This document shows, piece by piece, positions 12,224-24,158 of a stretch of 64,000 bases of DNA. The position numbers were made by a program, and so were the translations under genes. Position 1 is the first letter of the stretch. Each line of letters starts with the position of its first letter. The notes under the pieces are model-generated. The model searched no databases, was not told the DNA's origin, and saw only the letters and a list, made by a program, of their open reading frames with translations. Source of the DNA: Dipteronia dyeriana (taxonomy: Eukaryota; Streptophyta; Magnoliopsida; Sapindales; Sapindaceae). The stretch spans positions 98,028,652 through 98,092,651 of the forward strand of contig CM065299.1 of assembly GCA_032871835.1 (NCBI GenBank). The letters run 5' to 3'.

Positions 12224-14353
12224 TTAGAACAAGGGCTTCTTCCCGTTTAACATTCCCATCAAATGATCGAAAATCTGGCCCCCTCCATCACGCAGACCAG
12301 AATGCATGTATTCGTTAGTTATCCATAGCCGTATGCCTGCTATCTGAGAAGCTGTTTCCATGGCCACCTTAAAGTTAACATACAAGTCCTCATAATAAAC
12401 TGCCGCTGCAACAGGTACCTGGCAACATTAGCAAAAAATTAGCCAAGTTAATTTGAAAAAACCTACTCACAGTTAAGAAAGTCCCTAAAAAAATCTGGGG
12501 TCGTTTGTCTTTTTATCTGAAAACTGAACAGTCCTGAATTTTTCTAATGACTGAATAATGACTGAAATCTGAACCCGAATGACATGTTTATATTTTTTTT
12601 TCTCACATCTGAATGAATTGTCAACACGTTTATTTTTTTAAAGTAAAATTGTCTGAATATAAGTAATTTTACATTTATACCTATGTTAAACAATTATATA
12701 TATAATATAGAATAAAAACAATCCAAAAATAATAATTATATATGAACACATAAATAATAATTATATATGAACACATATGATCATGATCTTTATCTTTGAT
12801 TACAAACAAACTTTATTTTGCTAAGAAAATAAAATATATTTTTTTTAAAATAAAAAATAAAAAGAACATTAGGAAAATTCGTACAAAACACTATGATATA
12901 TATATATCACAATAATATTATAATAAAGTATCGATATTAAACACCAATATGAACAGTGATTAGGGTTTTTATTTATTTTTAAAGCAATTTAAAATAAACA
13001 ATATATTAAAATAAAGATTTCTATACCATATGTAATTTTGATGAAATTGGAAATATGTTATATATGAGGGATAATATCAGAAAAAAAGATTTTAGATTGT
13101 ATTTAATGCAATTCATTGATTTGCAATCAAGTTAAAAGTCATGATTTTTTACTTTTTATTTTAAATTGTTTTTAGGATTTTTAAGTTGTTTGACCACTTA
13201 AAAAAACAAACAAAACAACTTAATAATTATAATTCAGACCCATTAAGTTTTAACTGGAAAAAACAAACGACCCCTGACTAAAAAATATTGTAGACTCTCT
13301 GTAGGTTCAGATCTCCATTGAATCAAGGTTGTGATAAGTCGTGATTCGAGACCATAAGGAAGCACACCTTGTTATTATTAAGTGCAACAACATTATAGAG
13401 TGGAGGCCAATCCTGTTTCTCAGCCAATAAATGAGCAGCATCTTTAAATAACCTCAGGGCATGAAACTCATCAAACATCCAAGGGAATATCATCTACAAA
13501 AAGCAAAGATCCGAAATTAGATATGTGAAGAGTAACAATTAAATCGGGCAAGTAAAATGATGGGTTGGAAAATCCAGTGGACTTTGAATAACCAAAGTCA
13601 AGCATTAGATTCATACACCTAAAAACTTTTGTTATCATTTGAAACATAAACAAAATAGGCAATGGTCGAGTAAACATAATGAATGTGTTGTTGCTCTTTC
13701 ATTATATAGCAAAATGAAAACTCATGCATACATACCTCTCCCGTGAAAAATACAGGGCGGCCTTCTTTTGCAGCCCTGATTGCATCAAATTTGTCCTCCC
13801 ATTCGTCCCTTGTTCTTTGAGCAGACCACCGTGATGAAGCACCCTTCAAAAGGATTATAAAGATTTGAAAATCCCAAAAAACACTCTCGATACTCAAACC
13901 AAGAACAAGAATTGCTCATATGAATTGCTTGCAGTTAACTAAACAAATCTAGTTCCTTTGTATACATAATAAATAAATAAAATAGCACGAAAAAGTAGGG
14001 TTTGTCCAAAAATAAAACTACATTTCAATTTTCATGAAAGAGAATAAGGAACTTACTTGACAATATATAGACTCATGCATTATAGCATAGAGTGGGTTTG
14101 TTTCAAAATCTAACCAATTCTCAACCTGCAAGTATGAATGACTTATTTGCAATTCTGAAAATTGTGATTTAAAGTCTCAAATTCAAGATTTGATAATAAT
14201 AAAGAAATTTTGCTTACCGCTTTCAAGAAATAGTAACTAATTTGTTTTGGTGCTCCTGGAACTATTACAGGATCCCACACCCTCTCAAACCTAAAGGATA
14301 TAGATGTTGAAATTAAAAGACAGAATAATCAACTTGAAGAGCATTAGAACGTG

Positions 14354-14410
<57 letters not shown>

Positions 14411-16285
14411 GGGAGCATGCTCATGATGCCTTACATATAGTGCAAGCGCTCAAAACCAGCCCTGGATCCTAAACCGGAAAGCCCAAGTGTTTGCAATCCC
14501 TTCGGGGTTAAGATGCCCCCAGACGGAAGAAGCACCTATACATGAAGGGAGTTGGGGGAAGAACTGTAAACATTTAGCTAAAAGTCCAGCATTGGGAAAA
14601 ATCCTGATATCATATGTGGTAGATCCTCACCCTGCCTCCTTCGGATCCTGCCAAGTGATTCACAATTTCACGAACAATTTCAATATCCTGTGGAAACCTC
14701 TTGTAATACTTCTCATTTTGACAGATGACCTGTTCAAAGCATGCTTCATAGACAGAATCTGCAGTGCATCCGTTTCCTAATGGGGGAGTTCCTCCAGTAA
14801 GAAGGACTTGTTTCAGTCCTTGTGGCGCAAAACTCAAATAAGTAACTGCACAGAAACCGCCATAGCTCTACACACAAAAAAGTAGCATGGGCTGTCATCA
14901 AATCTGTCACACTAGTTTTAGCCCACAGCATGCATATACAATATTTCAACAAATGAAAAATGTAAACAACTTCTCATTTAAGAAACAAAGACATAAACAG
15001 ATTATAATTATCATCAAATGCACACAAAAATGCAAACACGACTACAGAAATTGTAAACTTATTACCTGGCCCAAAACAGTCCAAGGTTTAGCATCAGGAT
15101 CAAGTTGAAGGCGGATAAACTCAGCATCATTTACAATATTGTCAGCTCGAAAATGTTTTAGATAGTCGGCCAAATCCTCAGCAGACTTAATTTGCAGCAT
15201 GGATGATGCTGTCAAAGGAGTAGATAACCCTGTTCCTCGCTGCAGGAATACTAACATAAGCCGGGACAACTATATTCACTGTTAAATAAAGGCAGTGAAA
15301 TAACTACAAATGCTTGTCCACAGCGAATTTCAAAAATCTTGCCTGATCCATCAATACAACCCGAAAATCTTCACATGCTTTATGTATCCATCCACTAGAT
15401 TCAGTGGGTCGTGGGCACTCAAAACCCGGCCCACCTTGCAGGTATAACAGGTATGGCAATAGTTGTTCTTCTTTCCCAACTACAACAAACAAACACAGGA
15501 ACGAAGAAGACAGCAACCAACATAATTAAAAACAATAACAATATACTAAAATGGCTTTGATTGCATAGACTAGTATTTACAAAGCAGTACTCTATGGCCT
15601 AAATGCAATCATTTCATTGATCCGGCCAGTACATTCCATAAATGAATACAAATAGATGTCAATTATTAATATAGAAGTAGTACAAATGAAATTTTTTGTA
15701 TTGGAATTTGTAATTAACATAATTCCAATGTATCACATAATTTTTAATGTAGCTAGCTGCAGATTCCACAATCTATAGAACAAGAAAACATGAAGAAAAA
15801 AAAATTGATCAACTCAGCAACCAAACAAACACAATATCAATTCAAGAATATCGCGCTCAATAACATGCCAAACTTAAATTACCAAAATACAAGAATCAAA
15901 CACAGGTTCAATGAAAACTAGTCATATAAATTAACTATAGTGAATTTTTAAAACGAGCACCAGATACAACTTCGCGAGCAAAAACTGAGATCTTAGGAGA
16001 AGCGCTGCGATCGATAGAGTAATCTAGAGGAACAGCGAAGCGATGATCACGAAGCCGGAGATCCGGCACCGAGTACCACTCTCCGGCGACGTGCTCCGAA
16101 GAGGATTTGTCAGCGGCGGCGTTGGCACCTACCATGGCTGCGAATGTACGGTTCAAGCTCCGTAGAGAGGAGGAGTACTGAAGTTTAGTCCTTGCAAACA
16201 GTGAAACCGTGCGAGGAGATAAAAAACATGGTAGTCGAAAGAAGACTGGTTTTAACAAAGACGGCTGCGCGTGAGTTGCCAACAT
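12224..16285 (-). CDS. Prolyl aminopeptidase-like alpha/beta hydrolase (family S33), 10 exons
   Basis: Exons: 15961..16285, 15343..15479, 15066..15239, 14631..14867, 14435..14535, 14218..14290, 14057..14125, 13736..13843, 13368..13493, 12224..12418. All phases agree, giving 514 aa plus stop. Family marks: oxyanion motif LQGGPGFECPRP (exon 2), LMDQRGTGLSTPL across exons 2-3, and nucleophile elbow GQSYGGF with Ser213 as the first codon of exon 4. The C-terminal YYEDLYVNF and NEYMHSGLRDGGG probably carry the acid and histidine of the triad. The family releases N-terminal proline from peptides. I chose the ATG at 16285 because the first 60 residues are Ser/Arg-rich and look like an organelle transit peptide; ATGs at 16339 and 16135 are alternatives. 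Intron 2 has a GC donor (CAG/GCAAGA). Intron 9 holds a hAT-like MITE. It looks intact and resembles Arabidopsis At3g61540 (from memory). Confidence 0.93.
12494..13277. mobile_element. hAT-like MITE inside intron 9 of the peptidase gene
   Basis: The left end TCTGGGGTCGTTTG and inverted right end TCAGGGGTCGTTTG match at 13 of 14 bases. The flanks share CTAAAAAA (12485 onward and 13278-13285), close to the 8-bp duplication expected for hAT; the left flank has one extra A. The 784-bp insert makes up most of this 949-bp intron. Confidence 0.7.
14359..14405. repeat. TA microsatellite in peptidase intron 5
   Basis: About 22 uninterrupted TA units inside the intron between exons 5 and 6. Confidence 0.95.
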
Positions 16286-16804
16286 TTTAGCCAGCCTAAG
16301 AAGTGTTTGTTTTTTTTTGGTGAGATGCTTATCGGACACGTGGTCGCGTATCTGATGGTGATTGATTTTAAGTGATAAATTTCGGTTGATCTAATCCGTT
16401 CGATCTGAAGATTTCACATGATCATATAAATTATGGAGTGGAGACCGGAGGTATATGAGTACGATGTAACCACTCTTATCTCTTTTAGGCATATAAGCAT
16501 GATTATTACGTTGTGAAAGCAATTAGTCGGATAACGTGTTATAAGTATACGAATAGTTATAAGTCTATTAGAGATAGATTGGTCTAACTAGACGGTCACA
16601 ATGCTTATGAAATTGATTTTAAAAAGAAGTTCAATGGATAAAGAGCACAATACCAATGATACTCTTTGGTCCATTTTGAGAAGGAAAAAATAAAATAATA
16701 TGAATCAGACGGTATGGACCAAAATAATATCAATCACCGTTAACACATTTAAAAGGGGTGTATTAGATTGGGATTTTAATAGATAATTTTAGAAATTAAA
16801 AGTC

Positions 16805-17060
16805 TGGTGGTATTGGATTGAGACTTATTAATAAGTTAGAAAAGTCTGGTGGTATTCGATTAGGACTTTTCAGATTTTTTTTTAAAGTTCATATTATCAT
16901 GTGGTATTGGATTCAGACTTTTAAGAGTTTTTTAAAAAGTCCAAAATATCTAGTGGTATTGGATCTAGACTTTTCAGATTTTTTTTAAAAAGTCCAAAAT
17001 ATCTAGTAGTATTGAATACAGACTTTTAAGATGCAACAAATTGTTTGATGGTATTAGATT
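16805..17060. repeat. Subterminal tandem repeats, left arm
   Basis: About six degenerate copies of 40-57 bp sharing GTGGTATTGGATT and AGACTTTT; two neighbouring copies also share AAAAAGTCCAAAATATCT. Confidence 0.8.
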
Positions 17061-17953
17061 GAGATCAAGATTTGTAGGATTGTCTAGACTTTTTTAATGA
17101 TAATTATAAATATCTAGACCCCAAAATTGTCTTGCCACTTTCCATCTGACTTTTCATGTTTGCTCAAGACTTTTCAAAAACTAACAACAAGGCTATGAAG
17201 AAACCCTAACAACATTATCAGGTTCAGGTAATGATTATATTGTATCTTGTAATATTTACAATAATTATTATATGTGAAAACCCAATTATTGTGAATGACT
17301 TGTATGAGTGGTTTACGGTATTATATCAAATTGTCCTTACTTTTTTTTTGTTTTTTTTTTATTTGGTTCGTGCCTATGTGCAAATATCGTAAAAAAATTA
17401 ATAATTTTTTTATCCAAAAAGTCCTTTGGCTTTCATGAAGTTGATCACTGTTTTTGCAATTTTGTCTTTCTCAAATAGGTTATTTTATACATTTTTTTTT
17501 GTTACGGTAAATTTGGTGGTTAGCTCTATAATTTTATTTCTTTTTAAAATTTGGTGGTTAGCTCTTGTATAACGGTGTCAAATATGGTTTTAAAATAACG
17601 GTGTATAATTTTATTTCTTTTTAATTATTGATGGAGAAATAATAAAGTATTTTAGATTTATGATTTCAGTTTTTTCAACATTCAAATTTTGTATTCAAAT
17701 TGTTTTAGCCGCTCTTAAAGTCATGCTAGTAATTTAGCTATATAATTTTGTATTTTATTGTCATAAGTCAATTGAAAGACAAATATAAATATAAATATAT
17801 ATAAAATCTTAATATATAACGCAAAACAAGAAAAAAAATTAGTAAGCTGATAGGGGAGTTGAAAAATCATTGTCTAGTTAATATGTTCATGTACTTCTTG
17901 TAAAATTACAGCTCGTCACTATATCGTCTCCTTTTGTAACATTCGGACATATT

Positions 17954-18062
17954 GTAGATGTTCTGGATAATGGCTACACAAGTAATAACATATATATTAT
18001 TCCATCAAATTAGTTAAAATTGATTTTCAAACCATATGAGTACTATGTAGTTTGTCACACAT

Positions 18063-18112
<50 letters not shown>

Positions 18113-18210
18113 CAGATATTCTGGATAATTGTCACGCAAGTAATAACATATATATTATTCCATTAAATTAGTTGAAATTGATTTTCAAACCATACAAGTA
18201 CTATGTAGTT

Positions 18211-18250
<40 letters not shown>
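17954..18250. repeat. Duplicated 100-bp unit, each copy followed by a TA array
   Basis: Copy 1 (17954..18053) and copy 2 (18111..18212) both read TTCTGGATAATNGNCAC, GTAATAACATATATATTATT and GTACTATGTAGTTTG with few changes. Copy 1 runs into CA then TA repeats (18060-18110), copy 2 into TA repeats (18212-18249). Confidence 0.85.
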
Positions 18251-18967
18251 AGATTTCCTATTGATTATGAGTTTGATATATTGTTTGAGTTTTTTCAGCT
18301 CATATCAACTACTAGTTTGGATTTCTCAACTCGACTATGTATTAATTAACAAATTTATAGGACTCATAATTACAATAACAACAAAAATCCAAAAAGTCTT
18401 TAAATAAAAGTCTAGATAATCATAATAGTCTTTAAATAAAGTCTAGATAGTCGTAATAGTCTTTAAATAAAGTCAAGAAACTATTTTTAAAAAAATTCAA
18501 GAATCCTGAAAGTCTAGTCAAAATAATTGTAATAGTCTTTCAAATCCTATAAATCCATACAATCCTACAATTCCAAAATTATCTATTAAAATCTCGATCC
18601 AATACATTCCCCTACATATCGAGGTACCATTATTAAATGTGGTTTAGTTGTAAAAGCGTTCATTTAGATAGAACATTTCACACTCTAATCACCGTCATTT
18701 TACATTCACAAGTGGGATATATTTATTATCACTCCTGAGCTTGTTTGGGCCTAAAAGTTCACACCTAAAAGGCTCAAAACGCCGCGTTTTAGCAAAACCC
18801 CTCACAAACCTAAATAGCTGGGGCAGTAAAATTGCAAGTTTGCAACACGGTTCCATCCGTATAACGGTGTACTTAAAAAACACAACACATCACTCGGTTG
18901 TTGAAAATCTTTCAAGTTACAGCAACAAAACCCGCCACTCTCTCTACTTCTCCTCCAACCAAACAAC

Positions 18968-21271
18968 ATGAAGCTACCAGTCCACTTAGCATTATCAACA
19001 CAATCCAAACTCTTCCTGAAACCCCAATCTCTGCTCCTCCTCCGCAACTTCTCCGCCGAACCCACCCCACCACCGCCACAAACACAATCGCCGCCGCGAG
19101 AATCCGAATCATCGATAGTTACTCAAGCCGTAGACCTCCTGCGACAAACTCCACAAGATGAGTGGACCTCCTCCTCGCAACTCAGACAGCTTCTCTTATC
19201 GTCTTCTTCTTCTTCCTCCTCTCACTCTCCTCGCGATTTCTTCCAAATCACCCGCCGTTTTAGCTCATCTGCTGAAGCGCTCAGTTTCTTCAACTACGTC
19301 AAGTCCAATTCAGAAAATGAAAACTCCCCTTCACTGTCCTACACGTTTCAAGCCATTCTCGAGATCGCCATTCGCGAACCCAACTCGCAAGACAAGCTCT
19401 TTGACCTTTATAAAACCTGCAAAGAAAATAACGTTACACTTTCCGTCAATGCGGCGACGCTCCTCTTACGCTTCTTCGGGAAGGCTGGTATGGTTGATAA
19501 GTCGCTTGTTGTGTACAATGAACTTGACGAGGATGCTAGAAACACACATATACGCAATGTGTTGATTGATGTTCTGCTTAGAGACGGGCGTGTTGATGAT
19601 GCGTTCAATGTGCTCGACGAAATGCTTGACCGGGAGTCTGAGTTTCCACCTAATGACGTTACTGGGGATATTATTTTCTACTGGTTAACAAAGAAGAGAC
19701 GCCCTGGGAGGTACGTGAGTGATGAGGAAATAGTCGGGTTGGTGACTACATTTGGTGAACATGGTGTGTTTCCTAACACAGTTTGGTTGACGCAGTTGAT
19801 TACTCGATTTTATAGAATTGCAAAAGGTTGTCAAGCTTGGGATCTCTTTCATGAGTTAATGAAATTGGGTGCTGATCTAGAAGCCGCTTCTTGCAATGCG
19901 CTTTTGAGTGGTTTGGGAAGAGATGGGGACTTTAAGAGAATGAATCAGCTACTGACGGAGATGAAAGAGAACAATATTCAGCCCGATGTTGTGACTTTTG
20001 GGATTCTCATCAACCGTTTGTGCAAGTCTTATAGAATTGATGAGGCGGTAAAGGTGTTTGAGGAAATGAATAAAGGAAAGGAGAGTGACGGGGTATCTGT
20101 TGAACCGGATGTTATCATTTACAATACTTTGATTGATGGATTTTGTAAAGTGGGAAGACAAGAAGAAGGATTGAGTTTGATGAAACGGATGAGATCGGAA
20201 AAAGGTTATGCGCCTAGTGTTGCTACCTACAATTGCTTGATTGATGGATTTTGTAAAGCAGGCAACATTGATATGGGACAAGAACTTTTTGATGAGATGA
20301 ACAAGGAAGGAGTAAAGCCAAATGTTGTTACAGTTAATTCTTTGGTTGATGGTATGTGTAGACATGGAAGAATCTATAGTGCAGTGGAGTTTGTCAAGGA
20401 GATGACATATAAAGGTCTTAAAGGCAATGCTATTACTTACACGGTCTTGATCAATGCCTTTTGTAATGTTAACAATATACAAGAGGCAGTGGACTGGTTC
20501 AATGCTATGTGCCAATCCGGATGCTCTGCCGATGCTATTGTTTACTATGCCTTGATTGCTGGTTTGTGCCAAGCCGGAAGGATGAAAGATGCCAGTTTTG
20601 TTGCATCGAAATTGAAAGCAGCTGGGTTCTACCCTGACATTGTGTGTTACAATGTTATGATTGGTGGGTTTTGCAGGAGGAATAAGTTGGATGAAGCTTA
20701 CGAGGTGCTTAAGGAAATGGAGGGTGCTGGAATGAAGCCTGATTGTGTCACGTATAATACTTTGATTTCCTACTTCTGCAAATCTGGGAAGTTTTCAGTT
20801 GCTAATAGCATTATGAAGCGGATGGCTAAGGATGGCATAATGCCTACTGTTGTTACATATGGGGCTCTAATAAACGGATACTGCTTGGATGGCGATATTG
20901 ATGAAGCAATGAAGATTTTCAAAGAGATGAGTTCTTCATCAAAGGTTTCACCAAACACTGTAATCTACAACATACTTATCGACTCATTGTGCAAGATTGG
21001 CAAGGTAGAAAGTGCTCTTTCTCTAATGGATGATATGGGAAATAAGGGGGTGAAACCAAATACTGCCACATACAATGCTATGTTTAAAGGACTACGAGAG
21101 AAGAATATGTTGGAGAAAACATTTAACTTGATGGATAAAATGGTAGAGCATGCTTGTCCTCCAGATTACATATCAATGGAGATTCTTTTAGAATGGCTTT
21201 CTGAAGTTGGTGAAACGGAAAAGTTGAAAAAATTCACGCAAGAATTCAGGGTTTCTCCCTCCCCTGCATAG
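18968..21271 (+). CDS. P-class pentatricopeptide repeat protein, mitochondrial
   Basis: A single open exon of 767 aa. The start is the first ATG in a good context (CAACATGAAG). It opens with a basic, acid-free leader ending LLLLRNFSAEP, typical of a mitochondrial presequence, then a proline/serine linker. From about residue 150 to the end come roughly 13 clear 35-residue PPR units plus several weaker ones, with signatures such as VVTFGILINRLCKSYRIDEA, YNTLIDGFCKVGR and PDCVTYNTLISYFCKSGK. There is no E, DYW or SMR tail, so it is P-class. In the family these proteins bind organelle RNA one base per repeat and affect stability, splicing or translation; the RNA target cannot be told from sequence alone. 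It is intact and resembles Arabidopsis At3g61520 (from memory). Confidence 0.95.
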   Translation: MKLPVHLALSTQSKLFLKPQSLLLLRNFSAEPTPPPPQTQSPPRESESSIVTQAVDLLRQTPQDEWTSSSQLRQLLLSSSSSSSSHSPRDFFQITRRFSSSAEALSFFNYVKSNSENENSPSLSYTFQAILEIAIREPNSQDKLFDLYKTCKENNVTLSVNAATLLLRFFGKAGMVDKSLVVYNELDEDARNTHIRNVLIDVLLRDGRVDDAFNVLDEMLDRESEFPPNDVTGDIIFYWLTKKRRPGRYVSDEEIVGLVTTFGEHGVFPNTVWLTQLITRFYRIAKGCQAWDLFHELMKLGADLEAASCNALLSGLGRDGDFKRMNQLLTEMKENNIQPDVVTFGILINRLCKSYRIDEAVKVFEEMNKGKESDGVSVEPDVIIYNTLIDGFCKVGRQEEGLSLMKRMRSEKGYAPSVATYNCLIDGFCKAGNIDMGQELFDEMNKEGVKPNVVTVNSLVDGMCRHGRIYSAVEFVKEMTYKGLKGNAITYTVLINAFCNVNNIQEAVDWFNAMCQSGCSADAIVYYALIAGLCQAGRMKDASFVASKLKAAGFYPDIVCYNVMIGGFCRRNKLDEAYEVLKEMEGAGMKPDCVTYNTLISYFCKSGKFSVANSIMKRMAKDGIMPTVVTYGALINGYCLDGDIDEAMKIFKEMSSSSKVSPNTVIYNILIDSLCKIGKVESALSLMDDMGNKGVKPNTATYNAMFKGLREKNMLEKTFNLMDKMVEHACPPDYISMEILLEWLSEVGETEKLKKFTQEFRVSPSPA

Positions 21272-22510
21272 TATGTCCGCAGTGAGGAAAGGATTTGATT
21301 CTTGACAAAGCACCTGCAGGCACAGGGCAGAGCAGAAACTAGTCCAACCTCCAAATTCCTGAGCATATATATTCTCTGTTTCCGGTGGCATCATCTGTTA
21401 GGTTTCACTAGCAGCTTAACCCTCCAGTGACGTCTTGCATTTCCATGGCAGTTTACATTCTCTCATTCTGTGTTATGAAGCAACTGAAAACGGCGGTATA
21501 TATACATTCTCAGTATACATATTACCAAGTTGTGGTTTTTACGTACCTCATGTGAAATATGTATGATGCTGAGAATTTTTTGACAATAAGGGTGTATTGT
21601 AACTGATCTGATGGTAAATTATAATATATATATATGCTATTTGTGTTGGCCGCAACTTAAACATGTGATATTGTCAAACTAAACCAGAGACATTGTTGCA
21701 CTGAACCATGGTGGTGCCTTGTTAACGTGTCTGCTCCAACAGTTTTTGCTGTACACATAATCCACTAACAAACTCAGTTGGTGAAATAGTTATAAAGATA
21801 AATTACTTGGAAGAGGAAGCCAGATCAGACGGGAGATGCAAAATGTTGAAAACCGCAAAGGTGTCTTTTTTTTTTTAAAGGAAAACTCCAAAAGGTTGAA
21901 ATGCTAGATTTCAAATGATCAATCTAGCAATGTAAATTTTTCCTTTTTCTGTTTTGATATTGATAGCGATTAGAGAGACTGAAAAACCAAAGAGCAAACT
22001 TTATATTAAACTTGCCCAACCCAACCAAGTCGTTAGAGAATAATAATTAATCTCAGAAGAAAAAAGAAACTGACATCACATTCACCAATCACCACATTGT
22101 GTCATTGAATCAAACCCATAGAAAATGCCTTGAAACTGTACAGAAAAGAAAATAAAGGTAGAATTATTCTCTTACCTTGAAACGTCAAAGAAATAATGAT
22201 GATGACTGTCCTGGCAATTAACGATAATCCAACCAAAATGTCGAAATTCTTTTGAAAAATTAAAAATTAAAATGACTGAATATTGATAAGTACACTACTT
22301 TATACTGGTATACTCGAACTCTTGAAGGAACAAGAATATTTCTTTTTTCCTCTACAAGACTCGCTAATGGAGTTAAAAGAGATACAAAAGCATTGTTGTT
22401 TCTACTAAAAGCTAGTAAATTCTCTCCCTAAAACTAATAAAAAGTGTGTATTTATAATATTTTTTTAATATATAACAAAAGGCATGAACCATTGAAATCT
22501 CCAGAGAAAG
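21272..22510. other. Tail-to-tail gap between the PPR and WRKY genes
   Basis: No gene seen. It should hold the 3' untranslated regions of both genes. Confidence 0.6.
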
Positions 22511-23858
22511 TCAAATACCACCAGCGGCGGTGGCAGCATTGTTGGCCATCAAAGGAAGTCCAAAACTTGCCGGAAAGTGATCGGAGAAACTCTCTCCGGA
22601 GGTGAATTCTTCCAAACCCACAAAGAAATCGTCGCTAATTCCCACATCTGATAACCCGAAATCGTCTTCGTCCTCGTCTTCCATCAAATCTAGTTCTCTG
22701 CTTTCGGATTTTGTACTCTGTGGTACGGTCTCTTCTTCTATGGAGGTTGCCGGAGATGAGGAAGAGAAAGTGGGTTTGGCTGAGGAAGAGGAAGGTTTGT
22801 TGGAGTCACCGGCGGTAGCGGTGGTTGTTGGTGTCAAGGGCTTCTGACGTGTGCTTCCGGCGAGTGAGTTCCGGTGAGTGGGAGCTGCGTGGTTGTGCTC
22901 TGCCGTGTAAGTGACTATAAACATACCCGGGTCGGATCTGTTTCGCTCCACTTGTTTACGGGCCAAACACCCCTTTGAACTGCTACATCTGTAATAACCT
23001 CTGTTCAAAAAAAAAAAAAAAAAGCCTTAAATTGAATCCCAAAATTGGTAAAAACCTCTAATTTAACCGAATCTAAAAACACATATGTGGTTACAAAAAA
23101 TGTATGCAAATGACAGTGAACTATAAATAAATCTTATTAAACAAACCTCGGATAAGGAGAACCTTTAATGGGTTTTTGGCCGTATTTTCTCCAAGCCCAA
23201 ACGTCTGAGGACAGACCCTCTGCTGGGACTTGACAAACCCTCTTTAGCTGATTCTTTCTGCAGAAAAAAAAAAAGAAACGCATTAGAACACATAAAAAGG
23301 AATAATTTTGTGAGGTGGGTGTTTGACAAAATTTAATATTTTTTTATATAGATTGACAACAACAAAAAAGTACCTTCTTTTGGATCGAGAGGCTTGTGGA
23401 TTTGCAGAGGTAGAATTAGAAGTCGCAACAGTAGAGACGGCATGAGACTGCTGCTTAGGCTGTGGTTGTTGTTGTTGCTTGAACTGTGTAGTAGTACTCT
23501 GTTCTCTTGGTGAAGAGATTGAAGAAAAAGAAGAGATGGGTATGTTGTTGTTGCTGCTGCTGCTGATGCTGATGATACTTTTCGGAGAAAGTGGATGAGA
23601 TTTGGGAAAAAATGGCTTGTAAAGTTCATGCAACTCTTCAATAGCGTTTCTTGTTTCAAAAGGGTCAGATAGAGAGAAAAAATGACTGCTTTGTTGTTCA
23701 TTATTATAACTTGATGGAGAAAACCAAGACTGATGAGAATCGAAATCATCCTTGAAAGATGTGGAGGTTGTGGCAGTGGTGGTGGTGGCGGTGGCGACGG
23801 CGGTGGAGGTGGTGTTGCAGCCTCTGACCACCGCATGCAGATCCCAGTCAACCTCCAT
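22511..23858 (-). CDS. WRKY transcription factor, group IIe, WRKY22/27-like
   Basis: Exons 23374..23858, 23147..23257 and 22511..23000 join in frame to 361 aa plus stop. The start [14 protein letters not shown] is the typical N-terminus of this subgroup. A Ser/Asn/Gln-rich stretch follows, then the basic patch RSKRRKNQLKR. The domain is complete: WRKYGQK at residues 184-190, Cys204-X5-Cys210 and His234-X-His236. The second intron falls at the conserved Arg codon just before GYYRC, as in most WRKY domains. The tail is acidic ([20 protein letters not shown]), as in this clade. In the family these factors bind W-boxes in the nucleus and act in immune and stress signalling. Upstream W-box-like sites suggest self or cross-regulation. 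Confidence 0.95.
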
Positions 23859-24111
23859 GAATTTCCCTAATCTTCTTCGAGACAGAAGCTCTGTGAATCT
23901 GTACTGCTTCTCTGTGCTGCTACTGTTAATGGAGAGAGAGAGAGAGAGAGGAGACAAAAGAAGGCGCTGACTTCTGCGGTATGGAGTGTTGCAATAAGTG
24001 GGTAAACAATTATATATATATATATATATATAAAGAGAGAAAGAAGAGGTTTTTTGAGAGAGATAGAGAGAGACAAGGGTTGGTCTGGTGGCATCTCTAT
24101 GTTGTTTTGTC

Positions 24112-24125
24112 CTTTTTATATAACA
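24112..24125 (-). promoter_or_regulatory. Candidate TATA box of the WRKY gene
   Basis: The minus strand reads TTATATAAAAAGG about 260 bases upstream of the WRKY ATG. The predicted leader between them carries CT-rich runs (complement of the GA tract at 23933-23950) and a TA array (24011-24032). Confidence 0.55.
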
Positions 24126-24158
24126 CATTGAAAACTGGAAACGGTTTATGGTTTTGGG

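Larger units (their letters stand above)
16755..18612. mobile_element. 1.86-kb non-autonomous Mutator-like element with repeat-rich termini
   Basis: The left end, GGGGTGTATTAGATTGGG followed by ATTTTAATAGATAATTTT, matches the inverted right end, GGGGAATGTATTGGATCG followed by ATTTTAATAGATAATTTT. Inside the left end a unit beginning GTGGTATTGGATT...GACTTTT repeats about six times (16800-17060). Inside the right end a unit of about 32 bp (AGTCTTTAAATAAAGTCTAG) repeats three to four times (18385-18480). There is no transposase frame. A clear 9-bp duplication was not found, so the superfamily is inferred from TIR length and subterminal repeats. Confidence 0.65.
16286..18967. promoter_or_regulatory. 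Shared upstream region of the divergent peptidase and PPR genes
   Basis: The two genes are transcribed away from each other across 2.68 kb. Most of this is the Mutator-like insert at 16755..18612. About 470 bp remain on the peptidase side and 355 bp on the PPR side. No single clear TATA box could be chosen. Confidence 0.5.

Noticed and set aside
19949..20572. 207-codon open frame antisense to the PPR gene
   Set aside because: It is the mirror of repeated PPR codons, with no family match or own signals.
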